Numbered from the stretch's first letter, positions 42,655-54,850 are shown. The stretch is DNA of 64,000 nt from Hymenobacter lucidus (GCF_020447265.1 NZ_JAJADR010000003.1:124001-188000); one strand, 5' to 3'. Notes: generated by a model not told the origin, from the letters alone. Translations and numbers: made by a program.

Positions 42655-43362
42655 CTATAACTTCCGGAAAGTGAATTTCAGACGCTGCCCGGTTTGCTGC
42701 CGGCGCAGCACCAGCGTATCCGAGAATTTGGGTTTGATAACAGAATCCCCCAAAGCGGCCAGCTCCGAAACCCGCTGGCCGGTGGCGTTGGGGATGGTGG
42801 TGAACGTGTATTGCCAGTCCCGGTCGTTGAGCACCATCCGCTCGATAGTATCCCTCTTTCTGGTCGCGCCTTCCACCACCAACGGATTTTGGACGTCGGT
42901 AATAACGCCCCGGAGCCGGCTTCCGTTGAATTCCCGATACGCCTTTTGCGGCTCGGTGTACACCCGGCGCAACACTGCCTGCGTGCCCATTTTATCGTAT
43001 TCCACCAGCTCGTCGCCATCAATGCGGTAGTCAAACCGAAACTGGTCGGTTAGCACCCAAATGGAAGTCGAGTCGTGGTAGCCCATTGTGGCCTTTGAGG
43101 CCGCGTAATAGTACTCCGCATCCTCACCTGAGCTTTGCTGGCCGTAGCTATAATAGCGCACGTGGGCCGTATCCTGGATTTCGAGCAGGGTAAAGCCGGT
43201 CTTGTTTTTTTCGACCCAAGTACCCCGCAGATAAGGATACGGAGCCGCTGGGGCCGCTTTTGCAGCAGCGGCAGCACTGGTAGCAGCCTCCTGCGGCTGG
43301 GAGTTGCAGGCCGAAACCAGCAGGAACGCCAGCCAGTAGAGCCGGAAATGGAAGTTGGGCAT
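42655..43362 (-). CDS. Lipoprotein of unknown function
   Basis: A 235-residue lipoprotein: signal peptide with WLAFLLV and lipobox VSAC, then an Ala-rich linker (residues 24-40). The mature domain starts YLRGTWVEKNKTGFTLLEIQD, an LxGxW-type opening of lipocalin-like small barrels, and continues with alternating strands ending RLKFTFRKL. Function unknown. ATG at 43362 is preferred to a TTG six bases upstream. Confidence 0.72.
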   Translation of the reverse strand: MPNFHFRLYWLAFLLVSACNSQPQEAATSAAAAAKAAPAAPYPYLRGTWVEKNKTGFTLLEIQDTAHVRYYSYGQQSSGEDAEYYYAASKATMGYHDSTSIWVLTDQFRFDYRIDGDELVEYDKMGTQAVLRRVYTEPQKAYREFNGSRLRGVITDVQNPLVVEGATRKRDTIERMVLNDRDWQYTFTTIPNATGQRVSELAALGDSVIKPKFSDTLVLRRQQTGQRLKFTFRKL

Positions 43363-43523
43363 GGGCAAACGGTCTATTATTGGGGGCGTTTGGCACGAAA
43401 ATATTCTACTTCCCCGCTTCTACTGCCCCGGCTCCGCAAATTTTCTGACCGGCCGGCTAAACCCTGCCGTACTTTTCCGCTCTAACCCCGCACAGCCCCG
43501 CCGCTCCTAACCCGCTCCCCTGC

Positions 43524-44075
43524 TTGGAAGACCAGGAAATCCTCGCCAAGTTCGCCGACCCCGCTGCTCGTAACGTGGCTTTCAACCAGCTGGTGCGCAA
43601 GTATCAGTCGAAGATCTATTGGCACGTGCGCAAGATGGTTATCGACCACAACGATGCCGACGACCTGACCCAGGATACCTTCGTGAAAGTGTGGAACCAT
43701 TTGGAAAATTTCCGCCGCGACGCCTCACTCTATACCTGGATTTACCGCATTGCCACCAACGAGTGCCTGAACTTTCTGTCGTCGAAGCGCCGCAAGTTTT
43801 TTATGCCGCTCCACGACGTGGGCACCGAGCTGCTCCAGAAAGTGGAAGCCGACCCCGGCCTGGCCGGCGACGAAATCGAGCTGCGCCTGCAAAAAGCCAT
43901 TCTGCGCCTGCCCGACAAGCAGCGGCTGGTGTTCAACATGAAGTACTACGACGACATAACCTACGAGCAGATGGCCGAAATAACCGGCACCAGCGTAGGC
44001 GCGCTGAAGGCCTCCTACCACCATGCCGTCAAGAAAATTGAGCAATACGTCAACGAAGAGTCTCACCTGAATTAA
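43524..44075 (+). CDS. ECF-type RNA polymerase sigma factor
   Basis: A 183-residue sigma-70 family protein. Region 2 spans about residues 20-90 (YQSKIYWHVRKMVIDHNDADDLTQDTFVKVW) and region 4 about 125-175 (LPDKQRLVFNMKYYDDITYEQMAEITGTSVGALKASYHHAVKKI). The start is TTG (43524), giving MEDQEIL as in related proteins; no ATG lies upstream in frame. The next gene, 30 bp on, encodes a one-helix membrane protein and the third a Spy-like periplasmic protein, which together look like a sigma / anti-sigma / sensor unit. Confidence 0.92.
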   Translation: MEDQEILAKFADPAARNVAFNQLVRKYQSKIYWHVRKMVIDHNDADDLTQDTFVKVWNHLENFRRDASLYTWIYRIATNECLNFLSSKRRKFFMPLHDVGTELLQKVEADPGLAGDEIELRLQKAILRLPDKQRLVFNMKYYDDITYEQMAEITGTSVGALKASYHHAVKKIEQYVNEESHLN

Positions 44076-44105
44076 ACCTCCCGGCCCGCGCCGTATCTAA
44101 GCCCT

Positions 44106-44567
44106 ATGAACACTCCTTTCCGTCTGGATGAGCACAAGCGCCGGCCCCAGCCGCTGGCTCCGCCGCCCGCCGACTACTTCGAGCGGCTGCCCCGCCAATT
44201 GATGGCGCGGGTGCAGCCCGCGGCTGGCCGCAGCGAAGCGGCGTTTGGCTGGCTGGCCGCCCTGTCGATGCCGCTGCGCACGGCCCTGGCCTCGGTAGTG
44301 GTGCTGGGCGGGTTTGCCACCAGCTTTCTGCTGAGCCAGTCGGCCGTCACCAGCGTGACACCCGCTGCCACCGTGGCTTCGCTGGAAGCCGTGCCCCGCA
44401 CCGAAATGATGCAGTACCTGCTGGCCTCCGACTCCCGCGTGACGCTCACCGACCTGGCCGAGCTATCCACCGCCGACCACAGCCTGACCGACAGCTTCCT
44501 GCAGGCTTCCCCCGACGAGTTGCAGGACGCCCTCGATGCCCAGCCCACCGACGACACCTATCTGTAA
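44106..44567 (+). CDS. Putative membrane anti-sigma factor
   Basis: A 153-residue protein with a cytoplasmic N-terminal part (FRLDEHKRRPQPLAPPPADYFERLPRQLMARV), one transmembrane helix at about residues 58-75 (ALASVVVLGGFATSFLL) and a periplasmic acidic tail. No zinc anti-sigma HxxxCxxC motif is present. The role as anti-sigma factor is inferred from position directly after the sigma gene and from topology. The YFERLPRQL motif is common in such Bacteroidota proteins as I recall them. Confidence 0.65.
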   Translation: MNTPFRLDEHKRRPQPLAPPPADYFERLPRQLMARVQPAAGRSEAAFGWLAALSMPLRTALASVVVLGGFATSFLLSQSAVTSVTPAATVASLEAVPRTEMMQYLLASDSRVTLTDLAELSTADHSLTDSFLQASPDELQDALDAQPTDDTYL

Positions 44568-44602
44568 TTTGTAGTTTAGCCTTGTCTTTGCCTTTCTCTC
44601 CC

Positions 44603-45100
44603 ATGAAATATCTTCTCCGTAGTCTTCTGGCCGTGCTGCTGCTGGCGGCCGTGCAGAGTGCCAGCTTCGCCCAGGGTGGCCGCCGCCAGGGGGACCGTCT
44701 GAGCCAGCTGGAAAACGCCAAAATTGCGTACCTGACTGATAAAATAGCGCTGACTCAGGACCAGGCCCAGCGCTTCTGGCCGGTCTACAACGAGTTTTCA
44801 GACAAGCGCCGCGACGTGGCCCGCCGTATGCGGCAGTTGCGCAATGCCAGCCCCGACGGCCTCTCCGACCAGCAGATCAAGGAAAATCTGACCCAGGCCC
44901 TGAGCTTGCGTCAGAGTGAAGTAAACCTGGAAAAGGAGTACTTCGAGAAATTCCAGAAAGTACTGACCATCCGCCAGGTGGGCAAGCTCTTCATTGCCGA
45001 GCGCGACTTCACCAAAGAGGTCCTCAAGCGCGTAGCTGACCGGCGCGGCGGTCCTGGCCCGGCCGGTGCCGGCCAGTTGGCTGGTCCGCCCGAAGAATAA
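44603..45100 (+). CDS. Spy/CpxP-like periplasmic sensor or chaperone protein
   Basis: A 165-residue exported protein, signal peptide MKYLLRSLLAVLLLAAVQSASFA. The mature part is helical and charged: LENAKIAYLTDKIALTQDQAQRFWPVYNEF, then KRRDVARRMRQLR and VNLEKEYFEKFQKVLTIRQVGKLFIAERDFTKEVLKRV. This is the layout of the CpxP/Spy/CnrX superfamily (LTxx-Q motifs, helical hairpin). As the third gene of the sigma operon it may sense periplasmic metals or unfolded protein. ATG 44603 is preferred to the TTG at 44582. A hairpin closes the operon. Confidence 0.75.
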   Translation: MKYLLRSLLAVLLLAAVQSASFAQGGRRQGDRLSQLENAKIAYLTDKIALTQDQAQRFWPVYNEFSDKRRDVARRMRQLRNASPDGLSDQQIKENLTQALSLRQSEVNLEKEYFEKFQKVLTIRQVGKLFIAERDFTKEVLKRVADRRGGPGPAGAGQLAGPPEE

Positions 45101-45123
45101 TTTTCCGCACTCCCTATTGCATC

Positions 45124-45149
45124 AAACAGGCTGCCCCGGCAGCCTGTTT
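45124..45149. terminator. Terminator of the sigma-factor operon
   Basis: 12-nt arms AAACAGGCTGCC (45124-45135) and GGCAGCCTGTTT (45138-45149), 2-nt loop, then TTGGTTTT. Confidence 0.82.
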
Positions 45150-45164
45150 TGGTTTTCGGGCGGG

Positions 45165-45247
45165 TGTAGCAGCGCCATCTGTATAGTTCGCGTAAATGAA
45201 CGACAATCATTCTGGCACGCGAACTACACAGTTAAAGTTCGCGCTAC
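45165..45247. repeat. MITE-like fold-back element with GCGAACTAC ends, second copy
   Basis: Left end GTAGCAGCGCCATCTGTATAGTTCGCG with right end CGCGAACTACACAGTTAAAGTTCGCGCTAC, and a central GAACGACAATCATTC. Ends and central hairpin match the copy at 27992-28074. It lies 20 bp upstream of the TACCTTTG element of the next gene, so it may contribute its promoter -33 region. Confidence 0.68.
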
Positions 45248-45267
45248 GGCCAGCCAGCTTGGCTGCG

Positions 45268-45275
45268 TACCTTTG
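45268..45275 (+). promoter_or_regulatory. -7 element for the class III aminotransferase gene
   Basis: TACCTTTG, a full TAnnTTTG match, 26 bp before the ATG at 45302. Confidence 0.45.
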
Positions 45276-45301
45276 CGCCCCGCTTCCGAATCCGCTTTGC
45301 T

Positions 45302-46492
45302 ATGCTTACTACGCGCCAGCTCTTTCTCCGCCACCAGGCCCAGACCTCCGATTTTCCCCTGCTGCTCGAAATTGAGCGGGCCGAAGGGGTATATATGTAC
45401 GGTACCGACGGCCGCCGCTATCTGGATCTGATTTCCGGCATCGGGGTGAGCAACGTGGGCCACCGTCACCCGCGCGTGGTGCAGGCCATCAAAGACCAGG
45501 TCGATAAATACCTGCACCTGATGGTGTACGGCGAACTAGTGCAGGCCCCACCGGCCGAGCTGGCCCATGCCCTGCACCAAACCCTGCCCGTGCACCTCGA
45601 CAGCGTATACTTCACCAATTCCGGCACCGAGGCCATTGAAGGCGCGCTGAAGCTGGCCAAGCGCCACACCGGCCGCACCGGGCTGGTTTCCTGCCACAAT
45701 GCCTACCACGGCTCCACTCACGGCGCGCTGTCCATCACCGGCTCCGAGGGCTTCAAGAACAGCTACCGGCCGCTACTGCCCGACGTGCAGCACATCCACT
45801 TCAACAGCCTGCCCGACCTGGAGCTGATAACGGAACACACCGCCGCCGTGGTCGTCGAAACGGTGCAGGGCGAGGCGGGCGTGCGGGTGCCCGAGCCCGG
45901 CTATCTGCCGGCCCTGCGCCGGCGCTGCCAGCAAGTTGGGGCACTGCTCATTCTGGACGAAATACAGTGCGGCTTTGGGCGCACGGGCTCATTCTGGGCC
46001 TTCGAGCAGTTCGGTATTGAGCCCGATATTCTGGTGTGTGCCAAGGGTATGGGCGGCGGTATGCCCATTGGGGCCTTTATTTCGTCGCAGGCAATAATGG
46101 CTGGCTTTAAAACCAACCCGATTCTGGGCCACTGCACCACCTTTGGCGGCCACCCGGTGTCGTGCGCGGCTTCCTTGGCCACGCTGCGGGTCATTCAGGA
46201 GGAAAATCTGCTGGCCGGCGTGCACGAAAAAGCCGCCTTGTTCCGGCGGCTTCTGCAGCATACGGCTATTCGGGAAGTACGGGGGCACGGCCTGCTATTG
46301 GCCGTAGAATTTGACTCCTACGCGGTGCTGAAGCCCATCATCGACCACGCCCTGGCCCACGAAGGTATCCTGACCGACTGGTTCCTGTTCTGCGACAATT
46401 CCCTGCGCATCGCACCACCACTGACCATTTCCCCCGCCGAAATCGAGGAAAGCTGCGCGGCTTTGTTGCGGGCTATTGATAGTTGTTGTTAG
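45302..46492 (+). CDS. Class III aminotransferase (acetylornithine / GABA-transaminase-like)
   Basis: A 396-residue PLP enzyme. Conserved blocks are YLDLISGIGVSNVGHRHP, FTNSGTEAIEGALKLAKRHTGR, the PLP-binding aromatic pair in SCHNAYHGST, VQGEAGVR, LDEIQCGFGRTGSFWA and the Schiff-base Lys248 in VCAKGMGGGMP. It transfers an omega- or alpha-amino group to 2-oxoglutarate; the acetylornithine type fits best in length, but no arginine-synthesis gene is nearby. The final codons (SCC, stop TAG) lie inside the fold-back repeat at 46480-46563, so the C-terminus may be repeat-derived. Confidence 0.88.
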   Translation: MLTTRQLFLRHQAQTSDFPLLLEIERAEGVYMYGTDGRRYLDLISGIGVSNVGHRHPRVVQAIKDQVDKYLHLMVYGELVQAPPAELAHALHQTLPVHLDSVYFTNSGTEAIEGALKLAKRHTGRTGLVSCHNAYHGSTHGALSITGSEGFKNSYRPLLPDVQHIHFNSLPDLELITEHTAAVVVETVQGEAGVRVPEPGYLPALRRRCQQVGALLILDEIQCGFGRTGSFWAFEQFGIEPDILVCAKGMGGGMPIGAFISSQAIMAGFKTNPILGHCTTFGGHPVSCAASLATLRVIQEENLLAGVHEKAALFRRLLQHTAIREVRGHGLLLAVEFDSYAVLKPIIDHALAHEGILTDWFLFCDNSLRIAPPLTISPAEIEESCAALLRAIDSCC

Positions 46493-46563
46493 TTGCTCGT
46501 TGTCAGTTGTTAGAGGCAGTCGTCAGCACAAACTAACAACTAACAACGAGCAACTAACAACTA
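46480..46563. repeat. Long inverted repeat of TAGTTGTTAGTTGCTCGTTG type
   Basis: Left arm 46480-46513 and right arm 46533-46563 pair almost perfectly (TAGTTGTTAGTTGCTCGTTG and complement), with a loop of about 19 nt. Within each arm the word AGTTGTTAG is repeated. It starts within the last codons of the aminotransferase gene and ends 7 bp before the stop of the convergent TerB-like gene, so it probably works as a transcription end for both. Confidence 0.78.
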
Positions 46564-46569
46564 AAACCT

Positions 46570-47028
46570 CTACAGCCCACTGCCTTTCGGGTGGGTGCCG
46601 TTGTAGTTGAGGAATGATTCCGACTCGGTTTTGATTTGCTCCCGGGGCAGGCCGTCTTTCACCCCAACGGATATTTTGCGCACCAGCACGCCCACAATGG
46701 CTTTACGGAAGCCCAGCTTTTCGGCCATGCCGATACAGAAATCCATTTCGTGGTCGTCCACGATGCCGTCGGCCAGCATCATGTCCACGAGGTCGAAAAT
46801 CTGGTCGAACCGCTCTGAGTCGTTGTCGGGCAGCACCAGGTTGATGCTTCCCGAATTGGCCACGATGGACCGGACATCATCGGGCCGCATCCCGTTCTTC
46901 TTCCCCACAGCCACGATAAAGCTCATTTCCCGCTCATCAATGTGGCCGTCGGCTTTGGCCAGCGCTGCCAGATTCATGAGGTGACTCTTCACTTTCTTGG
47001 TTTGCTCATTTTCAAAAAAGCCAAACAT
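46570..47028 (-). CDS. TerB-like (tellurite resistance) protein
   Basis: A 152-residue all-helical cytosolic protein of the TerB family: LMNLAALAKADGHIDEREMSFIV, with the acidic ADGHIDERE and ADGIVDDHEMDF segments that bind metal in this fold, and a third helix pair with IGMAEKLGFRK. Members occur in tellurite-resistance and stress systems, and stand-alone copies like this one have no defined role. No other ter gene is present in the window. Confidence 0.85.
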   Translation of the reverse strand: MFGFFENEQTKKVKSHLMNLAALAKADGHIDEREMSFIVAVGKKNGMRPDDVRSIVANSGSINLVLPDNDSERFDQIFDLVDMMLADGIVDDHEMDFCIGMAEKLGFRKAIVGVLVRKISVGVKDGLPREQIKTESESFLNYNGTHPKGSGL

Positions 47029-47209
47029 ATGGGGCGTTGCTTAAGTAACGGTGAAGGAAAAGAACAGGACCGGCAGCCTGCAAATAAGCGCCGGTGGGGC
47101 GGTTAAGATACTCGGCTGGGAGCGTTCCTGCAATACGCAGTTCCAAAAAAAACAGCCAGACAGCCGCTATAATCTGCGTTGTTTTTTTGCCTTTCCTGGC
47201 TTTGGAGAC

Positions 47210-47239
47210 TTTGTTTTCAATTTGGATTTACCACCTTTG
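47210..47239 (+). promoter_or_regulatory. Promoter of pfkA
   Basis: TTTG (47210-47213), 18 bp, CACCTTTG (47232-47239), one mismatch from TAnnTTTG. Predicted leader about 30 nt. Confidence 0.45.
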
Positions 47240-47275
47240 CCCCGCCCGCTTTGGGCAGTTCTGAATACCTGAATT

Positions 47276-48250
47276 ATGATGAAACGTATTGCAGTTTTCA
47301 CCAGCGGCGGCGACTCGCCGGGTATGAACGCCTGCATCCGGGCCGTGGTGCGCACGGCCGTGTATCACGGCATTGAAGTGTACGGCATCATGCGCGGCTA
47401 CAGCGGCATGATTAAAGGCGAATTCGTGAAGCTCGACTCGGCTTCTGTGGCCAACACCGTGCAGAAGGGCGGCACTATTCTAAAGTCGGCCCGCAGCCAG
47501 AAATTTCAAACCAAGGAAGGCCGGCAGCAGGCTTTCGACCAGCTCGTTAACAACGGAATTGATGGCCTCGTGGCCATTGGCGGCAATGGTACCTTCACCG
47601 GCGCCACCATTTTCGAGCAGGAGTTTGGCATTCCCACCGTGGGCGCGCCCGGCACCATCGACAACGACCTCTACGGCACCGACTACACCATCGGCTACGA
47701 TACAGCCGTAAATACGGCCCTCGAAGCCATCGACAAAATCCGGGACACTGCCGACTCCCACGACCGTTGCTTCTTTATCGAGGTAATGGGCCGCGACTCG
47801 GGCTACATCGCCATTCCCTGCGCCATCGGCGGCGGGGCCGAAATTGTGATGATTCCGGAAACCCAGATGTCGACCGAAGCGGTAATTGAAACCCTACAGG
47901 CTGGCTGGAAACGCTCCAAAACGTCGTTTATCGTGATTGTGGCCGAAGGCGACGAGGAAGGCAACGCCCAGGCCGTGGCCAAGCAAGTGAAGGAAGCTAT
48001 TCCCGAGCTCGACACCCGCGTAACCATCATCGGGCATGTGCAGCGCGGAGGCTCCCCCACCGCTGCCGACCGCCTGTTGGGCTCCCAAATCGGCATTGCC
48101 GCCGTGGAAGGCCTCATGAACGGCATGCGCAACGTCATGGCCGGCATCGTGGACCGCAAGCTGGTTTACACTCCCTTCAGCGACACCATCCACAAGAAAA
48201 AACTCATCAACCAGACGTTCATGCGCATGGTCGAGATTCTCTCTGTTTAA
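47276..48250 (+). CDS. pfkA: 6-phosphofructokinase (ATP-dependent)
   Basis: A 324-residue glycolytic enzyme that phosphorylates fructose 6-phosphate. ATP-site motif TSGGDSPGMNA, GIDGLVAIGGNGT, catalytic VGAPGTIDNDLYGTD, substrate loop FFIEVMGRDSGYIAI and IIGHVQRGGSPTAADR. The Gly after GG-D/N at the ATP site (GGNGT) and general length fit the PfkA family; ATP versus pyrophosphate use is judged from the Gly in GGDSPG and GGNGT and is fairly safe. ATG at 47276 or 47279. The stop codon TAA (48248-48250) is the start of fold-back repeat copy B. Confidence 0.95.
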   Translation: MMKRIAVFTSGGDSPGMNACIRAVVRTAVYHGIEVYGIMRGYSGMIKGEFVKLDSASVANTVQKGGTILKSARSQKFQTKEGRQQAFDQLVNNGIDGLVAIGGNGTFTGATIFEQEFGIPTVGAPGTIDNDLYGTDYTIGYDTAVNTALEAIDKIRDTADSHDRCFFIEVMGRDSGYIAIPCAIGGGAEIVMIPETQMSTEAVIETLQAGWKRSKTSFIVIVAEGDEEGNAQAVAKQVKEAIPELDTRVTIIGHVQRGGSPTAADRLLGSQIGIAAVEGLMNGMRNVMAGIVDRKLVYTPFSDTIHKKKLINQTFMRMVEILSV

Positions 48251-48514
48251 TGTGCTAATGTGGGGAATGTGCTGAAGTGCTAATGCCTTAGTGTGTCATT
48301 GCGAAGCAATCCGTCTTCTGGCAGGTAGTCACGTCCTTTTACCAGAAAGCCCTTTATTCCCGCCAGAGTAAAGGGCTTTTCAGTGAAGGCCACTCAGCAC
48401 ATTTCAGAGGACGGATTGCTTCGCAAGCTCGCAATGACACATTACCCACATTCTACCACATTCCTCACATTGAGCATTAGCACATTGAAACCACATTAGC
48501 ACCTGAGCACATTA
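48248..48514. repeat. TGTGCTAATGTG fold-back repeat, copy B
   Basis: A 267-bp element that fills the whole gap between two convergent genes. Both ends read TAATGTGCT outward-in, and those TAAs are the stop codons of pfkA (48248-48250) and miaA (48512-48514). Middle arms GTGTCATTGCGAAGCAATCC (from 48292) and the CAGAGGACGGATTGCTTCGC / GCTCGCAATGACAC block (48405-48440) pair. The core is AAAGCCCTTTA / TAAAGGGCTTT (48346-48380). It is close to copy A at 29116-29375. Confidence 0.85.
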
Positions 48515-49417
48515 CACCTTCACTTCCTCTGGGTGCATCCACTGGTACGCAGCGTCGCGGCGGAGCCAGGTGAGTTGGCGCTTGGCGTAGTGGCGGGTAT
48601 TGCGTTTGAGCAGGCGCACGGCCTCGGGCCAGTCGTAAAGGCCGTCGAGGTAGCCGAATATTTCCTGGTAGCCCACGGTTTGCAGCGCGTTGTGGTGGCG
48701 GTAGGGCAGCAGCGCGGTGGCTTCGGCCAGCAGGCCCTGCGCCAGCATCTGCTCCACGCGTAAATCGATGCGCTGGTAGAGCTCTTCCCGCTCCCGGGTG
48801 AGGGCAATTTTGATGGTATCGAACGGCCGCTCCTTGGCTACTTTGGGTGTGTGGAAGCTGGAAAACGGCTGCCCCGTGCTGCGCGTTACTTCTAGGGCCC
48901 GCACCACGCGCTGGTGGTTCTGCCGGTCAATGCGGGCGTGGGTTACCGGGTCGAGGCGGGCCAGCTCAGCCACCAGCGGCTCCAGGCCGTGCGCGGCCAG
49001 CTCCTGCTGCAAAGCGGTCCGCACGGTAAGGTCGGCCAGGGGCATTTCGTCGAGGCCTTCCGTAACGGCCTGCAGATACAGGCCCGAGCCGCCGGTCAGA
49101 ATCACGAGCGGGTGCTTCCGGAACAGCTCATCGAGCAGGGCCAGGCAGTCGGCTTCGAAGCGGCCGGCGTTGTAGTCTTGCGTAATGCTGTGCGAATCAA
49201 TAAAATGGTGTGTTACGCCCTGCATTTCGGCGGGCGTAGGCTTGGCCGTACCGATGCTTAGCTCCCGGAAAAACTGGCGAGAGTCGGCCGAAATAATGTC
49301 GGTTTGGTAGTGTTGGGCCAGCTGCACGCACAGGGCCGTTTTGCCCACGGCCGTCGGCCCTGTAATCACGAGCAGCGTGGGTTTGGCGGGCAAAGTATCG
49401 GGAAGTGGAAAGGTCAT
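48512..49417 (-). CDS. miaA: tRNA dimethylallyltransferase
   Basis: A 301-residue enzyme that adds an isopentenyl group to A37 of tRNAs reading codons starting with U. The P-loop is ITGPTAVGKTAL, followed by DIISADSRQFFRELSIGTAKP (substrate aspartate and arginine), LTGGSGLYLQAV, RIDRQNHQRVVRALEV, and the C-terminal QTVGYQEIFGYLDG and RNTRHYAKRQLTWLRRD. The ATG overlaps the TGA of the glycosyltransferase gene (ATGA), so the two are translationally coupled. Its stop codon is part of the repeat copy B. Confidence 0.95.
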   Translation of the reverse strand: MTFPLPDTLPAKPTLLVITGPTAVGKTALCVQLAQHYQTDIISADSRQFFRELSIGTAKPTPAEMQGVTHHFIDSHSITQDYNAGRFEADCLALLDELFRKHPLVILTGGSGLYLQAVTEGLDEMPLADLTVRTALQQELAAHGLEPLVAELARLDPVTHARIDRQNHQRVVRALEVTRSTGQPFSSFHTPKVAKERPFDTIKIALTREREELYQRIDLRVEQMLAQGLLAEATALLPYRHHNALQTVGYQEIFGYLDGLYDWPEAVRLLKRNTRHYAKRQLTWLRRDAAYQWMHPEEVKV

Positions 49418-50541
49418 GCGGGAATGGTTTGGGGAACCCAGAGGCTCTGGTAAAGCGCCACGAGCTGCTGCTCCTCGTGCTGCCAGTTAAAGGCCAGCCG
49501 GGCGCGGCGGCAATTTTGGGCCAGTTCATGGTAGCGGGCCGGGTTGTCGCGCAGCAGCCCGTTGAGGGCCGTAGTAATTGAGTCCGGCGTTAGTTCTACC
49601 ACTTCGGCTACTTCATATTGCTGGTTGAGGTGACGATATTCCGGAAAATCAACGATAAGCTGCGGAATGCCGGCGTGCAGATAGTCGAAAAATTTATTGG
49701 CCAGGGAATAGTAATAGCTCAGGCCCTGATTTTCGAGCAGCATAATGCCCACCGCGGCGTGACTAGTAACCTCGCGCAGTTCGGCGGGCAGCACGTAACC
49801 GCGAAAGTCAACCTTACCGGAATCCAGCAAGCCCAGCCGGACTGCCCGTTCCCGCAAGGCTGCCGATAAATCTCCTTCTCCACACACCACCAACCGGCCC
49901 GCTACTTGGGGCATGGCATCGAGCAAAGCCTCCAGGCCCCGGCCTGCGTTTAAGGCACCCTGGTACAGAATGTAGCCGCCAGCCGGCGCGGCCGGGGGAG
50001 CCGGCGGCAGCTCGCTGGCCTCCAGCCGGCTGATGTTGCGGATTACCGAGAAGGGGCGTCCATAGCGCTGCTCAAATACCTGGGCCAGCGCTGGCCCCAC
50101 AGTGTAGGCGAGGGCAGCCCGCGGTACAATAAAGCTCTCCACGGCCCGCCAGAGGCGCTGCACGGCCGGCCGGGCCACTACTTCGGGCACTTCCGTAAAT
50201 AGCTCATGGGCATCGTACACGAAAGGCTGGCCCGCCAGCCGGGCCCGCAGCCACACGGGTAGAGCCGTATCCAAGTCGATGGCGCACCAGGCGGCGGCCC
50301 GCTGACTGAGTAGATAGGCAAATAGTCTTATATTGAACTCCAGATAGAATAATTTGCCTTTATTGTACCAGCAGCGCAACCGGTGCTGCCGGTACGCCTG
50401 GGCTGTGAGCGGCCGCGACGCGGCCCACTCCCGGCCTACCAGGAGTACGTCGTAGCCATGCCCGGCCAGGCTGCCGCAAATGCGCTGCATCCGCTGGTCG
50501 TAGTTTAAATCGGTGGTAACCGTGAAGATGAGGGTGCACAT
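49414..50541 (-). CDS. Glycosyltransferase, GT4-like (GT-B fold)
   Basis: A 375-residue glycosyltransferase. The N-terminal domain starts MCTLIFTVTTDLNYDQRMQR and has the acceptor region FVYDAHELFTEVPE; the C-terminal domain has ILYQGALNAGRGLEALLDA, VVCGEGD and the nucleotide-sugar Glu region YSLANKFFDYLHAGIPQL. This matches GT4-like proteins acting in capsule, LPS or exopolysaccharide synthesis. ATG 50541 is preferred to GTG 50556. It is followed and overlapped by miaA, an unexpected partner, and divergent from the giant kinase. Confidence 0.86.
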   Translation of the reverse strand: MCTLIFTVTTDLNYDQRMQRICGSLAGHGYDVLLVGREWAASRPLTAQAYRQHRLRCWYNKGKLFYLEFNIRLFAYLLSQRAAAWCAIDLDTALPVWLRARLAGQPFVYDAHELFTEVPEVVARPAVQRLWRAVESFIVPRAALAYTVGPALAQVFEQRYGRPFSVIRNISRLEASELPPAPPAAPAGGYILYQGALNAGRGLEALLDAMPQVAGRLVVCGEGDLSAALRERAVRLGLLDSGKVDFRGYVLPAELREVTSHAAVGIMLLENQGLSYYYSLANKFFDYLHAGIPQLIVDFPEYRHLNQQYEVAEVVELTPDSITTALNGLLRDNPARYHELAQNCRRARLAFNWQHEEQQLVALYQSLWVPQTIPA

Positions 50542-50608
50542 ACGGAAGCAAGCCACCTTTTTCCGGGATGAATTACCCGCAAAAACGCGCTATCTGGGAT
50601 ATTTTTGA

Positions 50609-50616
50609 CAAATTTA
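50609..50616 (-). promoter_or_regulatory. -7 element for the glycosyltransferase-miaA operon
   Basis: TAAATTTG on the minus strand matches TAnnTTTG, 67 bp before the ATG at 50541. Its position inside the longest possible frame of the divergent kinase supports the later kinase start at 50685. Confidence 0.4.
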
Positions 50617-50684
50617 AGGAGTTAAAACTCGCGTACTGGTCAGTAGTGGTGGGCGAAGCTCCCACGGACCGCCTATCCTACCCG

Positions 50685-54791
<4,107 letters not shown>

Positions 54792-54850
54792 TTCCCGTAG
54801 TAGTTTTCACCGACCCTTCCTTTCCATTCCGACCCTAAAACTTCTTTCCC

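Noticed and set aside
46570-47028. Tellurite resistance operon
   Set aside because: Only one TerB-like gene and a distant TehB-like methyltransferase are present; no other ter genes and no operon.
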